This document shows, in pieces, positions 43,201-56,300 of a stretch of 64,000 nt of DNA. The notes beneath the pieces were generated by a model, which saw only the letters and a program-made list of their open reading frames with translations, did not search any database and was not told where the DNA came from. This DNA is from Yamagishiella unicocca. Taxonomy: Eukaryota; Chlorophyta; Chlorophyceae; Chlamydomonadales; Volvocaceae. How positions within the stretch are numbered: the stretch's first letter is position 1; each line of letters begins with the position of its first letter. A program made the position numbers and the translations under genes. The stretch covers positions 124,001 to 188,000 of the forward strand of contig BDSL01000097.1 in the NCBI GenBank assembly GCA_003116995.1, given 5' to 3'.

Positions 43201-43799
43201 CCCTTCTCTCCCTGCACGCGCACACCGGCAACCCTACCCCGCAAGCCGCAGTCACTGCACCTCGAACCGGGTATCACCAGCACTATCGGGCCTATGGGCT
43301 TCCTCTCCGTCCCTGTCCTGCACCTCATCCGCTGCCCGCCTCTTGCTTACCGACCCGTGGGTCGCAGGCGACCCTCCCGCAGCAGCGCGGCACCGCCCTG
43401 GCGATGGACATGTCGCTCAGCAGTGGCGTGCGCATGCTGAGCCCCGCCCTGGGGGCCGCGGTTTCTGATGCTCTGGGACACCGCGCAGTGCCCGCACTGG
43501 CGGCTGCGTTCGTGGGCTGTTTCCTGCTCGCCTTGCAGCTGCGACTCGTGTCTATTCCGTTGCCGCCGAGGGGTTCGCGGGGAAATGCTGGCGGGGTCGG
43601 GGATGGCGACGGAAGCGGGCCCGGGGGCAAAGGACGGGGTGGTAGGGACAGGAGCGAGGGCGGAGGCGGGGGAGGGCGTAGTGTGTACGCGGGCTGGTGG
43701 CGGAAGGCGGCGGTGGGCGATGGGACCGGAAAGGATCCGAGCGAGGAGGTGTCCGCCATGGGCGAGGGTATACGGCGCCGGGGCAGTAAGGATGAATGA
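40249..43799 (+). CDS. major facilitator transporter, SLC22A18-like
   Basis: Exons: 40249-40546, 40844-40980, 41292-41508, 41941-42164, 42339-42507, 42736-42932, 43368-43799; phases match, 557 residues. Helix 1 starts YQLVVYASVVMYSICW. The signature MFS loop between helices 2 and 3 is GLISG-PLMDRYGGRFLLA (DR.G pattern). Helices 4-6 follow in ARVLGYVAVSYSVGFMVGPA and beyond. A polar central loop (41941-42164, Gly/Ala/Gln-rich) separates the two halves. The second half begins LVGKLLVGLGSAVFQSMFPV and ends with FVGCFLLALQLRLV before a Gly-rich tail. Overall layout and the helix-4 segment resemble the SLC22A18 (tetracycline-resistance-like) branch, whose substrate is poorly known. Substrate cannot be read from sequence. 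Confidence 0.85.
40756..40797 (+). repeat. dispersed repeat R3 copy
   Basis: CTTCACGGATCCACGGATTC then TCTTTAAACCCCCC. It is in the first intron of the MFS gene, and a further copy of its flank (CCCCTCGATGTGT) sits on each side. Confidence 0.55.
42520..42640 (+). repeat. CTGTGCTGCG microsatellite
   Basis: Imperfect tandem GCTGTGCTGC units fill much of the MFS intron after the exon ending at 42507. They give spurious Cys/Ala-rich frames on the plus strand. Confidence 0.9.
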
Positions 43800-45728
43800 G
43801 GTGGGACTTTGCGGCTGAGGCATATGTCCCGCGCTCAAGTAATTGCAAGACACGTGAGCAGTCCGTACAAACGAAGTTGCATATACTGCGGTCTTGTTTA
43901 AATGTCAGCCAACGTGACATCGTACGGAGCTGCAGTCCGACCGTCACAAAGGGCTTTATTGCCGGCTTTCGCGGATTTTGGATTTTGCACCAAACGACCC
44001 TGGATGAGCATGCGGGTCGGACCGGCTAGGCGACAGGCGCGCGTTGGCGCATGGCGGCAGCGTTCGGGGGTTCTTGGGAGGCGAGGAGCCGCAACGACCA
44101 TAACGAGAGGCAGCGTCGGGTGAAGCGCAGAATGGCAAGCTTTGGAAAGGTTATTGATTTGGATCAGGAAAGGCATTTAGCTGTGCACGACAGGTCCTAC
44201 ACGTAGGCAGCGTTTACAAGAGGCGATGGAGGATGGCTGCTGGGAGGAAGGTTGACCTGCGGAACAGCAAGCGCAATGACTCAAATGTCCCGTATGGGCG
44301 CGCAGGATCGGGTCTAGAGAACTGCGACTTGGCCCAAGTTGGAGGATACGGAGAACCTGTGACATCTCTAGTTTGATATTGTAAAGTTGCTGGTGGGTGC
44401 AGCAGGCCAGTCAGACGGGGCGGGAGGGGCCAACGAGGCCAGTGGATGTGCCAGCCAGCCGCCTCGTGGCGGAACTCTCGGGGGGTGTCGTACCACAGTA
44501 CGGGCAATGGGCGGAAGCAGCTAGTGTACGGTATGCCTGTTTCTTTCCTTGCTTTCAATTGTCGCGGCGTACAGTAACGCACACATGACGGCCTGGCATA
44601 GCACGGCCGGGTCGGATGATGGGACGCAGGCTTGTCGTACCGGTCGTACTGCCTGCAGCTCAACATGCTGGTCAAAGCCCCAGTGTCCGTGGTGTCCTGG
44701 GCATTTGAGAGCAGTGGTCGGACCAACACAGCAGCCGACTACCGCGTCACCAGGGCAGGTGCCACCACTGAGCAATGTGAGGCGACCAGAGGGGAGCACA
44801 TGCCATGCCGAAGGATGGCAAGTGCCGTACATGGACACCGCGCCGCTCGTCCAATGACGAGTGCCGTACAAGGGGGCCGGGCCCAGGAGCACCCCCACCC
44901 CGGTCAAGTGAGGTTGCACCCTTTCGGCGGGCTCTTCGTATGTGTGTGTGTGTGTGTGTGTGTCGCTGCACTGAAGGCGCGTCGTGGTGATTAGTCATAC
45001 ACCACGACCACCCAGGACGATTGGGTTGCAAAAGTGTGACACTTGTATGTTGGCGGCAGGGCGTTCGCAATATGGGTCATCCTGAAGCCCTAGCGAATGG
45101 TCTACTGTGACTCCAGGGTGGGATCGCGATATCCGGTATGACCGCTGCGAATGTACTTGAAGATACGAGGCTGCGAACCTGTGTGCACAGCTTTCCCCCA
45201 CTCTAGAGCAATTGGCTCGAACTAGCATAGCCCGAAGCGGTACATTCATTTCCATGGATGCATGCACCTTATGTTACAGATACAAATTGGGCTGCTTAGC
45301 GGACATCACGAGGGTGTGGGGTGTTTGGGGGCGGATGGGCCGCAGTGTGCAGGCAGGGGCGCGCTCTTGGTATTCGGGAGCAGCAGACGTCAGCAGCAAT
45401 GCAGGAAGGTGCACAGCCGGGGCATGCATGGTGCGCCGAGGGGATGGGATTAGGGGAAACGAACTTGGGCTGCGCAGGCCGCAGGGCACAGAAACGGCTG
45501 CCCATCGCACCCATGCACGGGCCTGTCGTATTCCACGGCGCAACGGATGAGACATGGCTCGACATGAGCATTGGCATAACTCCCGATACACCATAGCTAA
45601 CGAAACGCTGTCATCTTATGCTAGCTGGCTTTGCTTGGGCTCTTGGCGACTTTGCGCTGGGCGCAATTCCCCGGAAGCTTCAGATTTGCCCGCGCACGGT
45701 CAGGCCCGGCCGCTTAGGTCGCCCGCCG
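43800..45728. other. intergenic region, no supported gene
   Basis: This holds the MFS 3' UTR (a TGTAA at 44380-44384 is a possible poly(A) signal) and the RBR-ligase promoter. A (TG)n run of about 24 bases lies at 44940-44963. A 170-codon minus-strand frame (44214-44729) begins with GTG rather than ATG and has no domain. Confidence 0.4.
44940..44963 (+). repeat. TG dinucleotide microsatellite
   Basis: Twelve consecutive TG units in the MFS/RBR intergenic region. Confidence 0.9.
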
Positions 45729-48700
45729 ATGAGCAGCAACAAGAGCCTACCTATGCGGGATGCAGACCAAGAGAGCGAACAGGAGGAGGCGAGTGACTAC
45801 GATGCGAGCGACGCCAGCTACGAGTATGAGGAGGACAGCGACAGCGGAATGCACCTCGATAACCACACAGACGAGGCTGGTCCTTCAACTTCAGGAGGGC
45901 CGGGCTGGAGTGTCTTAAACCAAGGTAAGAAGCTAAATAATGCGGTTCTGTAACTCCTTTTCGGAGGCATAGCGGCATTAGAAATTAATTATTGGGCTGC
46001 TTTACATGACTGCAGATGCAATCGTGAGGTTACAGGTGAGTTTCAGGCTAGGCTGGGCCTTTCCTATCGAGCCGTTAGTCTAGAGAAAATGTTCGTGCGA
46101 CGTCTCCAAACCCTTACAGGCGGAGGCTGTCAACGAGGTCGTGTCAATTCTGGGCGTCAAGCCGTCTGTGGCAAAGACGGTGCTCATGTTCTTTAGATGG
46201 GATAAAGAAATGCTGCTGAGTAAGTCTTCCCCCCGCTCCGCCTGCGTCTTAGCTTTCCCAGCCTGAACACCTTGCGGACATCTGTATGTTCACAGCCAAG
46301 GTCGCGGAGCGCGATCCGGACATGGTGCTCAAGCAGGCGGGAGTGGCGGTGTCAGGACCAGGCGCAGGTGCGGCCCCGCTGCGTTTCCTTCTATCACACC
46401 AGAGCTACCCCCACCATCTCTCCTTACATGCAACTTTCCTTGCTTCCCGAGTATAATTGCCACCGGTGGGCGGCATCGCACGGTCCATACCGCGCTGAGC
46501 CCTTGGTGTCGTATGCTGCTGCGGTGGCCTCCCACAGGTGGCAGCGGAGCAACGCCGTCCGTTATCCCATGCCAAGTGTGCTTCACAGACGTGGATCCGG
46601 CCGAAGCGAGCACCATGGACTGCGGGCACACGTTTTGCAATGAGTGCTGGCGGCAGCACTTCAAGGTCCAGATTAGGGAGGGACAGGCACGAACCATCCG
46701 GTAAGGCTGCTGCGGGCAACCGCAAGAGTTTATGCCGCGTGGGTCCTGGCCGGCCGCGGCTGCGATCCGCAGTGCCATCGTCCCAAGCCAGGCCGGCCCT
46801 ATGGCGCGGCCGCGACACAGTGCCATACGGACCCCGCAGCATCCAATCGAGCCGGCCTACAGCAAACTAACCAGCAGGCCTTTATCAGCCATCCCTGACC
46901 GCCCGCCGTGCATCGGACGGTCAGGAGCAGGATCAAGCGAGCAGCCAGACCAGAGGCCTCTTTTGAGTTCCCCACCAGGCCCCACTGAACTGAAGCCCCA
47001 TTGCGCTGGCTGTATACATTTTAACGTACAACGGTACTAGAACGATCCTTGGCTTACCTTCCTGAGCGTGGCGCTTTACCGCTCCCACCTCGTCCATCCT
47101 TATCAGCGCACGCGTAATTCATCCGTTACCACCAAGGCTGCGTTCGCCCGCACGAAACGGCGAAGGGCCTGCCGCTGGACCCGCATGACCTGGCCTCGTG
47201 TGGGTCCCGTTCAGACGTGTCCTCTCCCCTCGCCTTGCCCCTCGCCGTTCCGCGCAGGTGCATGTCCCACCGGTGCGGTGTGGTGTGCGATGAGGAGAAG
47301 GTTTGCTCGTTGCTGAAGAGCGACCGGGGAGGCGGTGGGGGCGCCTGCGGTGGTGGGGCTGGCGGAGCGCCCAGCAGCAGCAGCGGCGGTGGCGGGGACG
47401 CGGCGGAGGCACTCGACAAGTACAACCATAGCCTCGCGCTGTCGTACGTGGAGGACAACTCCAGGGCTAACTTCTGCCCTAGCGTGCCTTGGTGCGGGCA
47501 CGCGGTGCAGGTGGGTTGCGTGTTGCGGGTGCCCAAGGGTAGGGGGATCCGGTGCGGCCGTAGAACTGCATCAGGGGGCGGCCTCCGGCCTGGGTTCGGG
47601 CCGGTGCCGCCTCGTGGCGGATGGGGGCGCATACGGGTCCGCACATTGGGTCGGGTGGCTGACCATGGCGGTGGCGGGTGTCAGGGTGGCTGTGAGGCAC
47701 AAAACGCGATGTAAGCACAGAACGCGGTAACGTAACACAAAATCCATCTGGGTGGCGCTTATGTTGGTAGCTGTTTTGAAAGATACTTGGGAGCAGAATG
47801 TGGGATGCCGCCACAGCTACTCGGTCGCGGATTGCCCGCCTGGAGCTTGCTTTCGGCACGTCACACAGACACGGCTGAAAGCGAAGGTCCTGTGGCAGAA
47901 CCTTTCGATACTGGAAAGGCAAGGCGCCGCGCGCGGGCAGGCACAGCCAGAGGATGCTATGCGGCTACGCGTTGAGAGCTTCCAGCAGCGTTGGCAACGG
48001 GCCGGGAGGCACAGAGCGAAACGGCTGGGTTTGCTTATCGGTTGATGCATGGTTCTCCTGGAGGCGCTAGCTAGGCGCGGAGGCTAGTGGCGTGCAACAA
48101 TGCCGTGCATATGCGCCGTGCAGGGCGTCTTGCGGAGAGGGGGACTCTCCGCTTGCTGTTACGTTGCGTGCGCGTAGGCGGGCGCGGACACGGAGGGCCG
48201 TGGATCACGGCGTTGCGTGTCACGTGGGGGCAGGGTGACGGGGCGCGTGGGGGCAGGGCTCACGGCTCGGCCGCGCCACCCATTTCCCGCCGGTGCCTAC
48301 CGCCACCGCTGTTGTCGACCTTAGCTACCGATCTTGCGCCCACACATCGGTTACCAAGGTCGATCAACGCCAGTGCAGCCAGTCCGCTGGTTGCCTGGTC
48401 CCCCGGGCGGTGTGGGCTGGCCTCAGACCCCGGGCCCCACCACCTTCCGGCGGCTGCATGACTGACCGGCGCCCTCCCTTCGCAGGTGGACGGCGACCTG
48501 TTCGTGGAGCCCGAGTGCAAGTGCGGCAAGGTCTTTTGCTTCAAGTGCCTCAAGGACCCGCACACCCCGTGCACCTGCAAAATGTGGGTCGGGCTAAGGG
48601 GTCGGGTCGGCGGGGTGGGGAGTCTGGCGGCGGCCCGGAAGCTGGCTGGTACGGTACAGGGGGGGGGGTTTGAGAGGTGACCCGTGGGTCGGCACACTCG

Positions 48701-51087
48701 GGGGAGAGGCTGGGCGCTGTGGCGGGGTACGGCAACGTTGGAAAGGATACGGTACATCAGTAAGTACCGTATTCCGCGCTGAGCGACATGCACGGCAACA
48801 GTTGTCTTGGGGACGAGGCCCACGTAAGGGCCCCCCAAGACCGGATGCGACGTACGCGCGCCCTAACATGCACCGCTTTGCAACGGCTCGCCGGTTGTCA
48901 CAGGTGGGACGAGTGGGACGAGAAGATCCACGGCGACAGCGAAACGCGCAACTGGTTCATGGCGAACACCAAGCCCTGCCCAAAGTGCTCCAAGCCGGTG
49001 GAGAAGAACGGCGGCTGTAACTTGGTCATGTGCAAGTGTGGGCAGGTGGGTGCGGTGCGCAGCTGGGCAAGGGGTCCCTCCCCTTCCACCTGAGGTGGAG
49101 ACGGTGCTCTTGAGTCGAGGATCGGGTGTGACAGCGCGTCGAGCGCTGTGTGGGCAGCCCGGCTGCTCCTACACAGCACCTGACACGTCTTGACTTCCAC
49201 TCCCGAGCCTGTTATACATCACTGCCGTTCCCACTTCGCGTCGTCGGGTGCCGTAAATTTGCAAGCTGGTAAAGTAGCGCATCGTTGGGCCTCCCTTTTA
49301 ACCCTTCCTCGCCAGGCGTTCTGCTGGCTGTGCGGGGCAGCTACGGGTACGGCGCACACGTGGCAGAAAATCGAGGGCCACAGCTGCGGGCGCTGGAAGG
49401 ACGAGATGGACCGCAAGATTGACGCGGCGTCCCGAAACCACAAGCGCTACATGCACTACTTTGAGCGCTACAAGCTGCACATGGACAGCTACAGCAAGGA
49501 GGGCGTCAAGCGGTGAGGGCCGGCGGCGGGGCTGGGGTGGCGGACTCGGAACGGCGCCGTGTGCGGTGGGGGCGGGGATGGGAGCGGGTCGGGTCGTGTG
49601 GCGCGCGACAGGTGCGGGGCTGCGGAAGGCATTGGACCCCACCTGCCAGCTCAAGACGTGCGGTGCGTTGGTCGCGGCAGGCAGGACCTCAGCTGTCTGC
49701 ACTCGCGACTTTCGAATGTGCCGGTGTCGGGTCGTGGCTTTCTCCTCACCCCCTACTGACGCAACCCAATCCAACCCAACCCAATCCTTGCCCCTGCCGC
49801 CCCTCCGCAGAGCCGACCTGCTCCGACGCATCGGCGAGAGCGTGGAGACCGGCATCGAGGCGCGGGACTACACGTGGCTTGTGCGGGCGCTGGACCAGCT
49901 GAAGGTGGCGCGTGGAGTGCTGTCCAACAGCTACGCCTTCGCGTACTTCTTCTTCGGAGGTACGGATGAGAGGATATCCGTGGATCCAAACTAGACAAAA
50001 TATAAGCCGAAGAAAAGGGCCCGGACCGGGGTGTGTGTTTCCGCCGCCTTCCCTACTTGGGCGGCCGGGTGGCTTGGGGGTGGCCGAGAGCCACACGCGA
50101 CAAGCGTGTATCGAATTGGTGCCTGTCCTTCGTCAGGTTCTTGCCATACTAGGTATTGGACCCCTGGCGAGCTGACGGCTTCGTCGCTGCGGCGGCTCCC
50201 GCCCACTCGCCGCTCCTCCATGCATCGGCCTGAGGTGCCCCACTACCCCCCATTCCGTGGCCGTGGATTTGGTCGTGACCCTCGTGAACCCCGTGACCCT
50301 CGTGAACCCCGTGACCCTCTGGCTCCGCCTCGTCGCCGTCCCTGGCGTCCTGCTCTTCCAGGCGAGATGTACAAAGAGGACTTCACGGAGCAGGACAACA
50401 AGCGCAACCAGGACCTGTTTGAGGAGCACCAGCAGCGGCTAGAGGGCGAGGTGCGCAGGGGGCGGGCCTGGCAGACACGGCTGGCAGAGACAGCGGGCAG
50501 GCACGGCTGGCATCGGCTAACGGGCGGACCCCATAGTGCGGGTCGTGCCGTAATGCCGAGTGGCTAGCGAAGGAGCTGGCTTCTGGGTTGGGGGATGTGA
50601 GAGGAAACCCGTGGGTCGGCATTGGGCTGGGATGGGGGGGGCGCCGGGTTGGGTGGACAGGGCTGATGCGAGCTGCAGCGAACGATGTGGGTCGGTGACC
50701 GGTAGTCTGCGCAGTTCGCAACTGGCGTCGTGCGGCCTTTATTTACTTCCGTTTACACTATGGTTGGTTCCAACATGCCTAGGCAGCCAATTTGTTGCTT
50801 GCCGCTCATCGCTTGCCCGGCGGCCTGAACGTGTGCCGCTGCTTGCCAACCCTCCTTGCGCTTGTGCCGCCGGACAGGTGGAGCGGCTGTCTGGGCTGGT
50901 CGAGGAGTACAGCGACTCGCTCACAATCGACTCCGACGCGCGCGTGCGCGTCATCAACTCCACGGTCTCCATCGAGAGCCGCATTGTCAAGTTCTTCGAA
51001 ATGATCGAGACAGATTTGTACGGCAAGCTGCAGAGCTGCTCCGCGCAGATCGCCGTGTACCACCCCAAGCGCAACTTGGTGGCTTGA
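45729..51087 (+). CDS. Ariadne-type RBR E3 ubiquitin ligase
   Basis: Exons: 45729-45924, 46016-46035, 46120-46219, 46296-46367, 46538-46700, 47258-47510, 48486-48583, 48904-49045, 49316-49512, 49811-49959, 50362-50450, 50878-51087; all phases match, 562 residues. An acidic N-terminus (DADQESEQEEASDYDASD) is followed by a UBA-like stretch (VVSILGVKPSVAKTVLMFF). RING1 reads CQVCFTDVD...MDCGHTFCNECW. The IBR reads CPSVPWCGHAVQ, then CKCGKVFCFKCL. RING2 reads CPKCSKPVEKNGGCNLVMC, with the catalytic Cys at about residue 339 (the Cys after NGG). The Ariadne domain follows (HYFERYKLHMDS, YAFAYFFFG, QDLFEEHQQRLEGEVERLSG). Such ligases take ubiquitin from an E2 onto that Cys and often act with neddylated cullins. 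A Gly/Ser insert (47320-47400) interrupts the region between RING1 and the IBR. An upstream in-frame ATG (45618) exists; 45729 fits the usual acidic start. Confidence 0.93.
50270..50325 (+). repeat. short CGTGACCCTCGTGAACCC tandem repeat
   Basis: About three copies of an 18-bp unit lie in the penultimate part of the RBR gene, within the intron before exon 50362. Confidence 0.75.
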
Positions 51088-53312
51088 GCGCGGCGATGCA
51101 CAGCAGCAGGAGGAGGGCGGCGTAGGAGGAGGAGGGCGCGGGAGGAGGACGGCACAGGAGGGCGCAGGAGGAGAGCGGCGCAGGAGGAGGACCGGGCCCG
51201 CTGCTCACCCCGGCGAGGGTGGGGCGTGGGTGAGGCGAGGAAAGGGAGGGGGGCCCGCCGAAGGAGGCGGAGTGTGTTTACTAGTACAACAGGATGAAAC
51301 AAAGGCCGCAATGGCTCAACGAACGTACATGCGGTCTACCTACAGTCACGGGGCCAGTGAAGAGGTCGTTTGGTGAGTGGGCAGGGCAAGGGCAGGGCGG
51401 GGCAGGTGGACAGCGGATGCCTGAAGCATGTCCCGAGCTCGCATGCGTTCCGGCATATGCGCTCTTGCTGTCCGGGACTCATGAGGGGAGGGGCAGACGG
51501 CAGTGCGTGGGTTTCTTCATCGTCCGGATGGCTGGCGCGGCCAGATCGACGCATGTCATGCCCGTTGGACGGATCCGGGGTGCTGGGGTAAGATGGAGGG
51601 GAAGGAGGGGGAAGTGGGGGCGGGGACCTCCTTGAGACGGGGAGCTGTGCCTGGTGGGTGCTGGGCGGGATGGGTCGCTGGACGGGATGGGGCGGTGTGG
51701 GCAACCGCGGGTTTGCCACGCCGTGGGTTCCTTCCGTGGTAGGGGCGTGCGCTCTACCACATGTCATGTCCCCAGAGGTGGGGATCAGGCGCACCGGTAT
51801 TGTCGGGCGAGGAGGGGGTCGGCCCCCCGGAAGAGCGGCGGCGGTGGCGGCGGTTACCGTGTGTGGTGGGGTCCGAGCCAGTGCTCGCGAATGATAGCAC
51901 CGCCCGTACCGAGCCGGGCAACACGCGGGTTCTTGTACGAGTGGCGCTCACGCTGACGTCATGAAGACGTTTGGCTGTACCGGTATGCATCTCTCTACAT
52001 ACATGCTGCGCGGGTTCAGAGGCCCAAGACGTCCGCGCGGCTCTAAAAGCATTTATTTCTGCAACATGGTTTGCAGGCCAAAGGAGTTCATAGGCTATGG
52101 GAGAGGAAAACACACAACGATAGAGAAGACTGGGCACTAGCAACCAATCCTTTTTTCGTAGTAGCGAAGACACTGTGCGCGAAAATTTTGTCATGTCCGT
52201 TCTGTGGGCTTGCTTTTGGCAAGCTGGCCGGAGCTTGGGGGCTCCTGGGAGCCGTAGACTGGGATCTTCACATAAAGCATGGCGGGCATGGCGGCACGTT
52301 TCCGTGGTGCCATTCACCCGCCACCATTCAAGCACTGCGTAACATATCCTCGAACCATTTCCTCAACTTGGCATCCATGTAAATCATAAGGCACTGCGCC
52401 ATCGCCCAAGTCCCTTGGAGGACACTGTCTGCCAGTACCACCTACTCGGTTGGCCGCAGTGCGCACACCGTGACAGACAAGCACAGCTACAGGTCACTCC
52501 AGGGATGCCGCATGCCATGCATCCCTCGAGACGGTTTAAATCGCACAAGCACTAAGGTTTCCGATGCAGCGCCTTCAGCTGTCAGCTTATCGCACCCAGC
52601 CTCTTGCTTCGACGCAAGACAGGCAGCTGCTTCGCTGGCCCTCCATCGCCAACACCGACCAGGAACCCACAACCCGGCGCAGTAGGCGAGCTGGTCCGTG
52701 CACTTGCAAGGCACTTTGTTTTACAGACATCGCCACCTTGCAGTCAACGCACTACTTCCAACAGACCTCTCCCCAGGGATATAATAAGCCATCGTCAAGC
52801 AGCGTGTCTTCTCCACTTGACAGGTGACTCCAGCAATCGCCATGTCTGCCCGCTCCAGTCCCGCCCACTGCACACCGGCTTGTCCATACCTGCTTGCTCG
52901 CGGCCCAGGTCTACTCGGTACCGTACCAGCCCATCGCATAGGGACAAGGACACCTCCCGTCACTCTTCCTCAATCCCCACCCTCTTGCAGTTCCATGAAT
53001 GCACACACCGCGCCCCCGCGCACGGCTCTCCAGTCCATCCGTGTCTCAACTCCACGCACCGCCTCATCCAGCCTGCAGCAGCCCACACCGGCATCACTAG
53101 CCTTCCTCGCTAGCACACCACCATTCGGCACCGGTGCCGGCGCCCCCCGTCTACAGGACAGCGCACGCATGGCAACGCAGACCGCCCTGCGGCTCAGAAT
53201 CCAGAATCCACTTGCCGGCGCTGTTCACCTCAGGGCGCCTGCGCCGTTGCGCCGGCGCCGTTCACCTCATGGCGGCGGCGCCGTCCACCTCATGGCGCCG
53301 GCGCTGTTCGCC
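51088..53312. other. intergenic region between convergent genes
   Basis: This lies between the RBR stop and the COG5 stop. A TTACA (TGTAA on the minus strand) at 52731-52735 could be the COG5 poly(A) signal. The part next to COG5 (53215-53312) consists of GGCGCCGGCGC-rich imperfect repeats. A 193-codon minus-strand frame (51754-52335) has no recognisable features. Confidence 0.4.
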
Positions 53313-53340
53313 TCATGGCGCCGGCGCCGTTGCGCCTGCG
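53215..53340 (+). repeat. GGCGCCGGCGCNGTTC imperfect repeats over the COG5 stop
   Basis: Imperfect copies of CACCTCATGGCGCCGGCGCC and variants run from the COG5 3' UTR into its last exon, where they encode the Ala/Pro-rich C-terminus and the stop. Confidence 0.75.
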
Positions 53341-56300
53341 GCGGCGCACATGCGCTTCATCACCGCCAGCGCATCCGCCGCCTCGCCACCCTCCGCCGCC
53401 GCCGCGGCCGCCGCCGGCATCGCCAGCGCGGCGGCGATGCCGCGAAGGCACTCGTCAGCCGTGTGGCTGTCCAGCCAGAGGGAGTACTGCAGCGGCGTCA
53501 GGCCGGAGCGCTCGTTGGGTGCCTGCACGGAGGCGGGCAGCCTGGGGGGCCGCAGGGGACGAAAGACGGGGCACAGTGGGCACGGTAGGCGGGGACGGTC
53601 AACGACACAAACCATGGAGGAGGCGACCTGAAGGGATGGTGAGGTGTAGGTGAGAGGCGCTCAGGCCGGCGAGGGTTGCCGTGTGTTTCGGTGCTTTAGG
53701 GGGCAGAAATGACAAGGGACGCATTTTCCAGACCCGTTCCTCCTGATGTGCCTCGCGGGCCTGCCTCGTCCGTGCAGCCAGTTTAGGCAACGCGAGCAAA
53801 TGGCGGCAGTTCGGTGTATGTCGCCACCCAGACCTACGCCCTCCATCTGCGCTGCCGTAGGCCCATCCTCATCCTCAACAGACCATCAAGTTCGAGAGCC
53901 CCCAACCCCCTCCCTCCTTAGCTCCACCGGCCCCCGCGGATGGCCGGATCTCACCTCGAGAACAGGTGGTGCAGGGTGATGGCGGGCGGAAGCTCCGCCA
54001 GCAGGGGGTTGGCGCTGATGGCGGCTGCGGGCGTGAAGAGCAGCGAACGGAAGGCCTTGACTGCGCGGTAGGGCCCCCCCAGCTGCTCCAGGGGGTGCAG
54101 ATGCTGGCCCACGGCGGCCTGCAGCTCTGCCAGGTCCTTGGCCACCTGTCCAGGGAGGGGCAGCGGCCAGGAAACCCGTGGAAAAGACGTAGGCAGAAAA
54201 CCCGTCCCTCGGGCAGGGGCATCGTGGCTACGTTCGCGCGCGGTGATGAACTCCAATTAATCGATGCGAGGCAAGTCCCGACGAGCCCCCAGCTCTAACC
54301 CCTCTCCCCCTCCACGTTTTCTCCTCAACCGTTCACTAGCACCCTTCAGCTACCGCTAGGACTTTCTTGCTCCTATGCCCGCTCACGGCGTCCCCTTCCA
54401 TCCCCCCCCAGCATGCACCCACAAACTAGGTGCCCGCCGACCATGCGCCAATTATCCTGTCCGTTTTGGGTCCACGGTTTTCATGCCACCGCCCCGCCCC
54501 CACCCAGTTCTCCAGCATGCATCTGAAAAGGTCTGTCCTAAACGGTTTTTTCGGGCATCCACGGGTCTTCCTCGAGCCCCCACGCACCAGGAGCTTCCCC
54601 TGCTGCGTCAGCGGCCGCAGCAGCGCCGCGTGGCGCACGAAGAACACCAGCAGCCTGCACGCCATGCGCTCCACCAGCGACCCCACGCAGGACGGCATGC
54701 TGGGCGACGGCGGCGGCACGAAGCGCGCCAGGAACTCCCCCCGCACGTCCGCCAGCAGCGCCGCCACCTCCGCCACGTGCGGCGACGTCGCCGTCACGTC
54801 GTGCCCGCCCGCCACCTCCGCCGCCTCCGCCGCCGCGTCGCCGGCGCCGTACCCCGGCCACTCGTGCATCCGCATCAGCCGCTCCTCACTCGCCTCCACC
54901 ATTGCGCGGAAGATGGGCGCCACCGCGTCGACCGCAGTCGCCTGCACCGCCGCCAGCGCGCCCCCCAGCGCCGGCGCCGCCGTCGGCGGCAGCCGTGCCA
55001 GCAGCGTCGAGAGCGAGCGGTGCGTCTCCTGCAGCTGCGAGCACAGCGCGATATTGCGCAGCTGCGCGAAGTTGGGCCCAGCGGCGGCGCCGGGCCGCGG
55101 CTGCGAGCCGTCGGCGGCGCTGGGCTGCGGCGGTGACAGCTGGCGGAGCTCCGGTCCAGAGGCGGCCGAGTACTCGGCCCGCTCCGCCAGTAGCGCGAGG
55201 GCCTTGGCGGCGGTGGCTGCCATCATGGCCGCCAGCTGGGGGCTGGAGGAGCCCACCTTGAGCTCCTCGTGCATGAGGCTGAGGGGTTGGCAGGGTTAGG
55301 GTTGGTGGTTGGTTGGTGGTTGGTTGGGTGGTAGTTTGTGTGGGACGGCTCGGCCGCTTCTCTACCCTCCCTGGAGCCACCCTGGAGACTGCTCACCCGA
55401 TGCACTTCTGCACCTCCGTCGCCGAGGGCAGCTGGCGGCTGCTGCCCGGGAAGGCCGCCGCCACCGCGTCCGTCAGCCGCGCCAGGCAGCCCGCCATGTA
55501 GGCGGTCTGGAAGGGTCCGGTGGCGGCCAGCAGCTGCTGCAGCTGGGGGGGACCCACCGCCGGCAGCACGCCCTGCGATGAACGAGAGAGGGCGCGGAGG
55601 AAACCAAGCGGTGAATCGACAGCGAGACGCCGGAAGGACTTTGGGCGGAATGCACAGTGTGGTAACTGGGGCCCTGGCATGGGGGAAAATCGCAATGAAG
55701 TGCCTGCCCCCAACCCCTCCTCCTCCTGCTCCTTCTGCTCGGTGCCCCCACTTCGTCCTCCTTCTCCTTCTGCTCGGTGCCCCCACTCCGTCCTCCTTCT
55801 CCTGCTCGGTGCCCCCACTCCGTCCTCCTCCTTCTCCTACTGCTCGGTGGCCCCACCTTGATGGTGGTCTCCGCGGTTAGCCTCTCGAACATGGCCTCCA
55901 GCAGCCCCGCCAGCCGGGGGTAGGCGGCGGTGAGGGTGTCGCGCACGAAGCCGCCCTTGCCGGGCTTGGCCACGGAGGCAAAGGCGTCGGTGGTGGCGCG
56001 GACCACGTCGGACCTGGTGGTGGTTGGGAGTTGGTTAGGGTTGGTTGCAGGCAGACGCTGGTGTGCACAGGGTCTCGTGAGAAGGGGGTGGTAGGGGGCC
56101 ACTTGGTCGCTGGGGCTGTGGCCGGCTTGCTAGCCTGAGCCGCTGGCCTCCCACCGGTGCTCCGCTCCGGAACCAGTTTACTGCGTACGCGGTGGGTGCC
56201 CACTGTTCCTTGCCGCCGTGCGTGTGGGAGGACGACCGCGGCACCTGCCGCCGTGTGCTGCGCTGCTGTGTACCAGGCCCCTCCCAGTGTGGCGCGCACA

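Noticed and set aside
44214..44729. 172-codon minus-strand frame
   Set aside because: Starts with GTG, no domain, lies in a 3' UTR/intergenic stretch.
51754..52335. 193-codon minus-strand frame
   Set aside because: No domain, no splice or poly(A) context, between two convergent genes.
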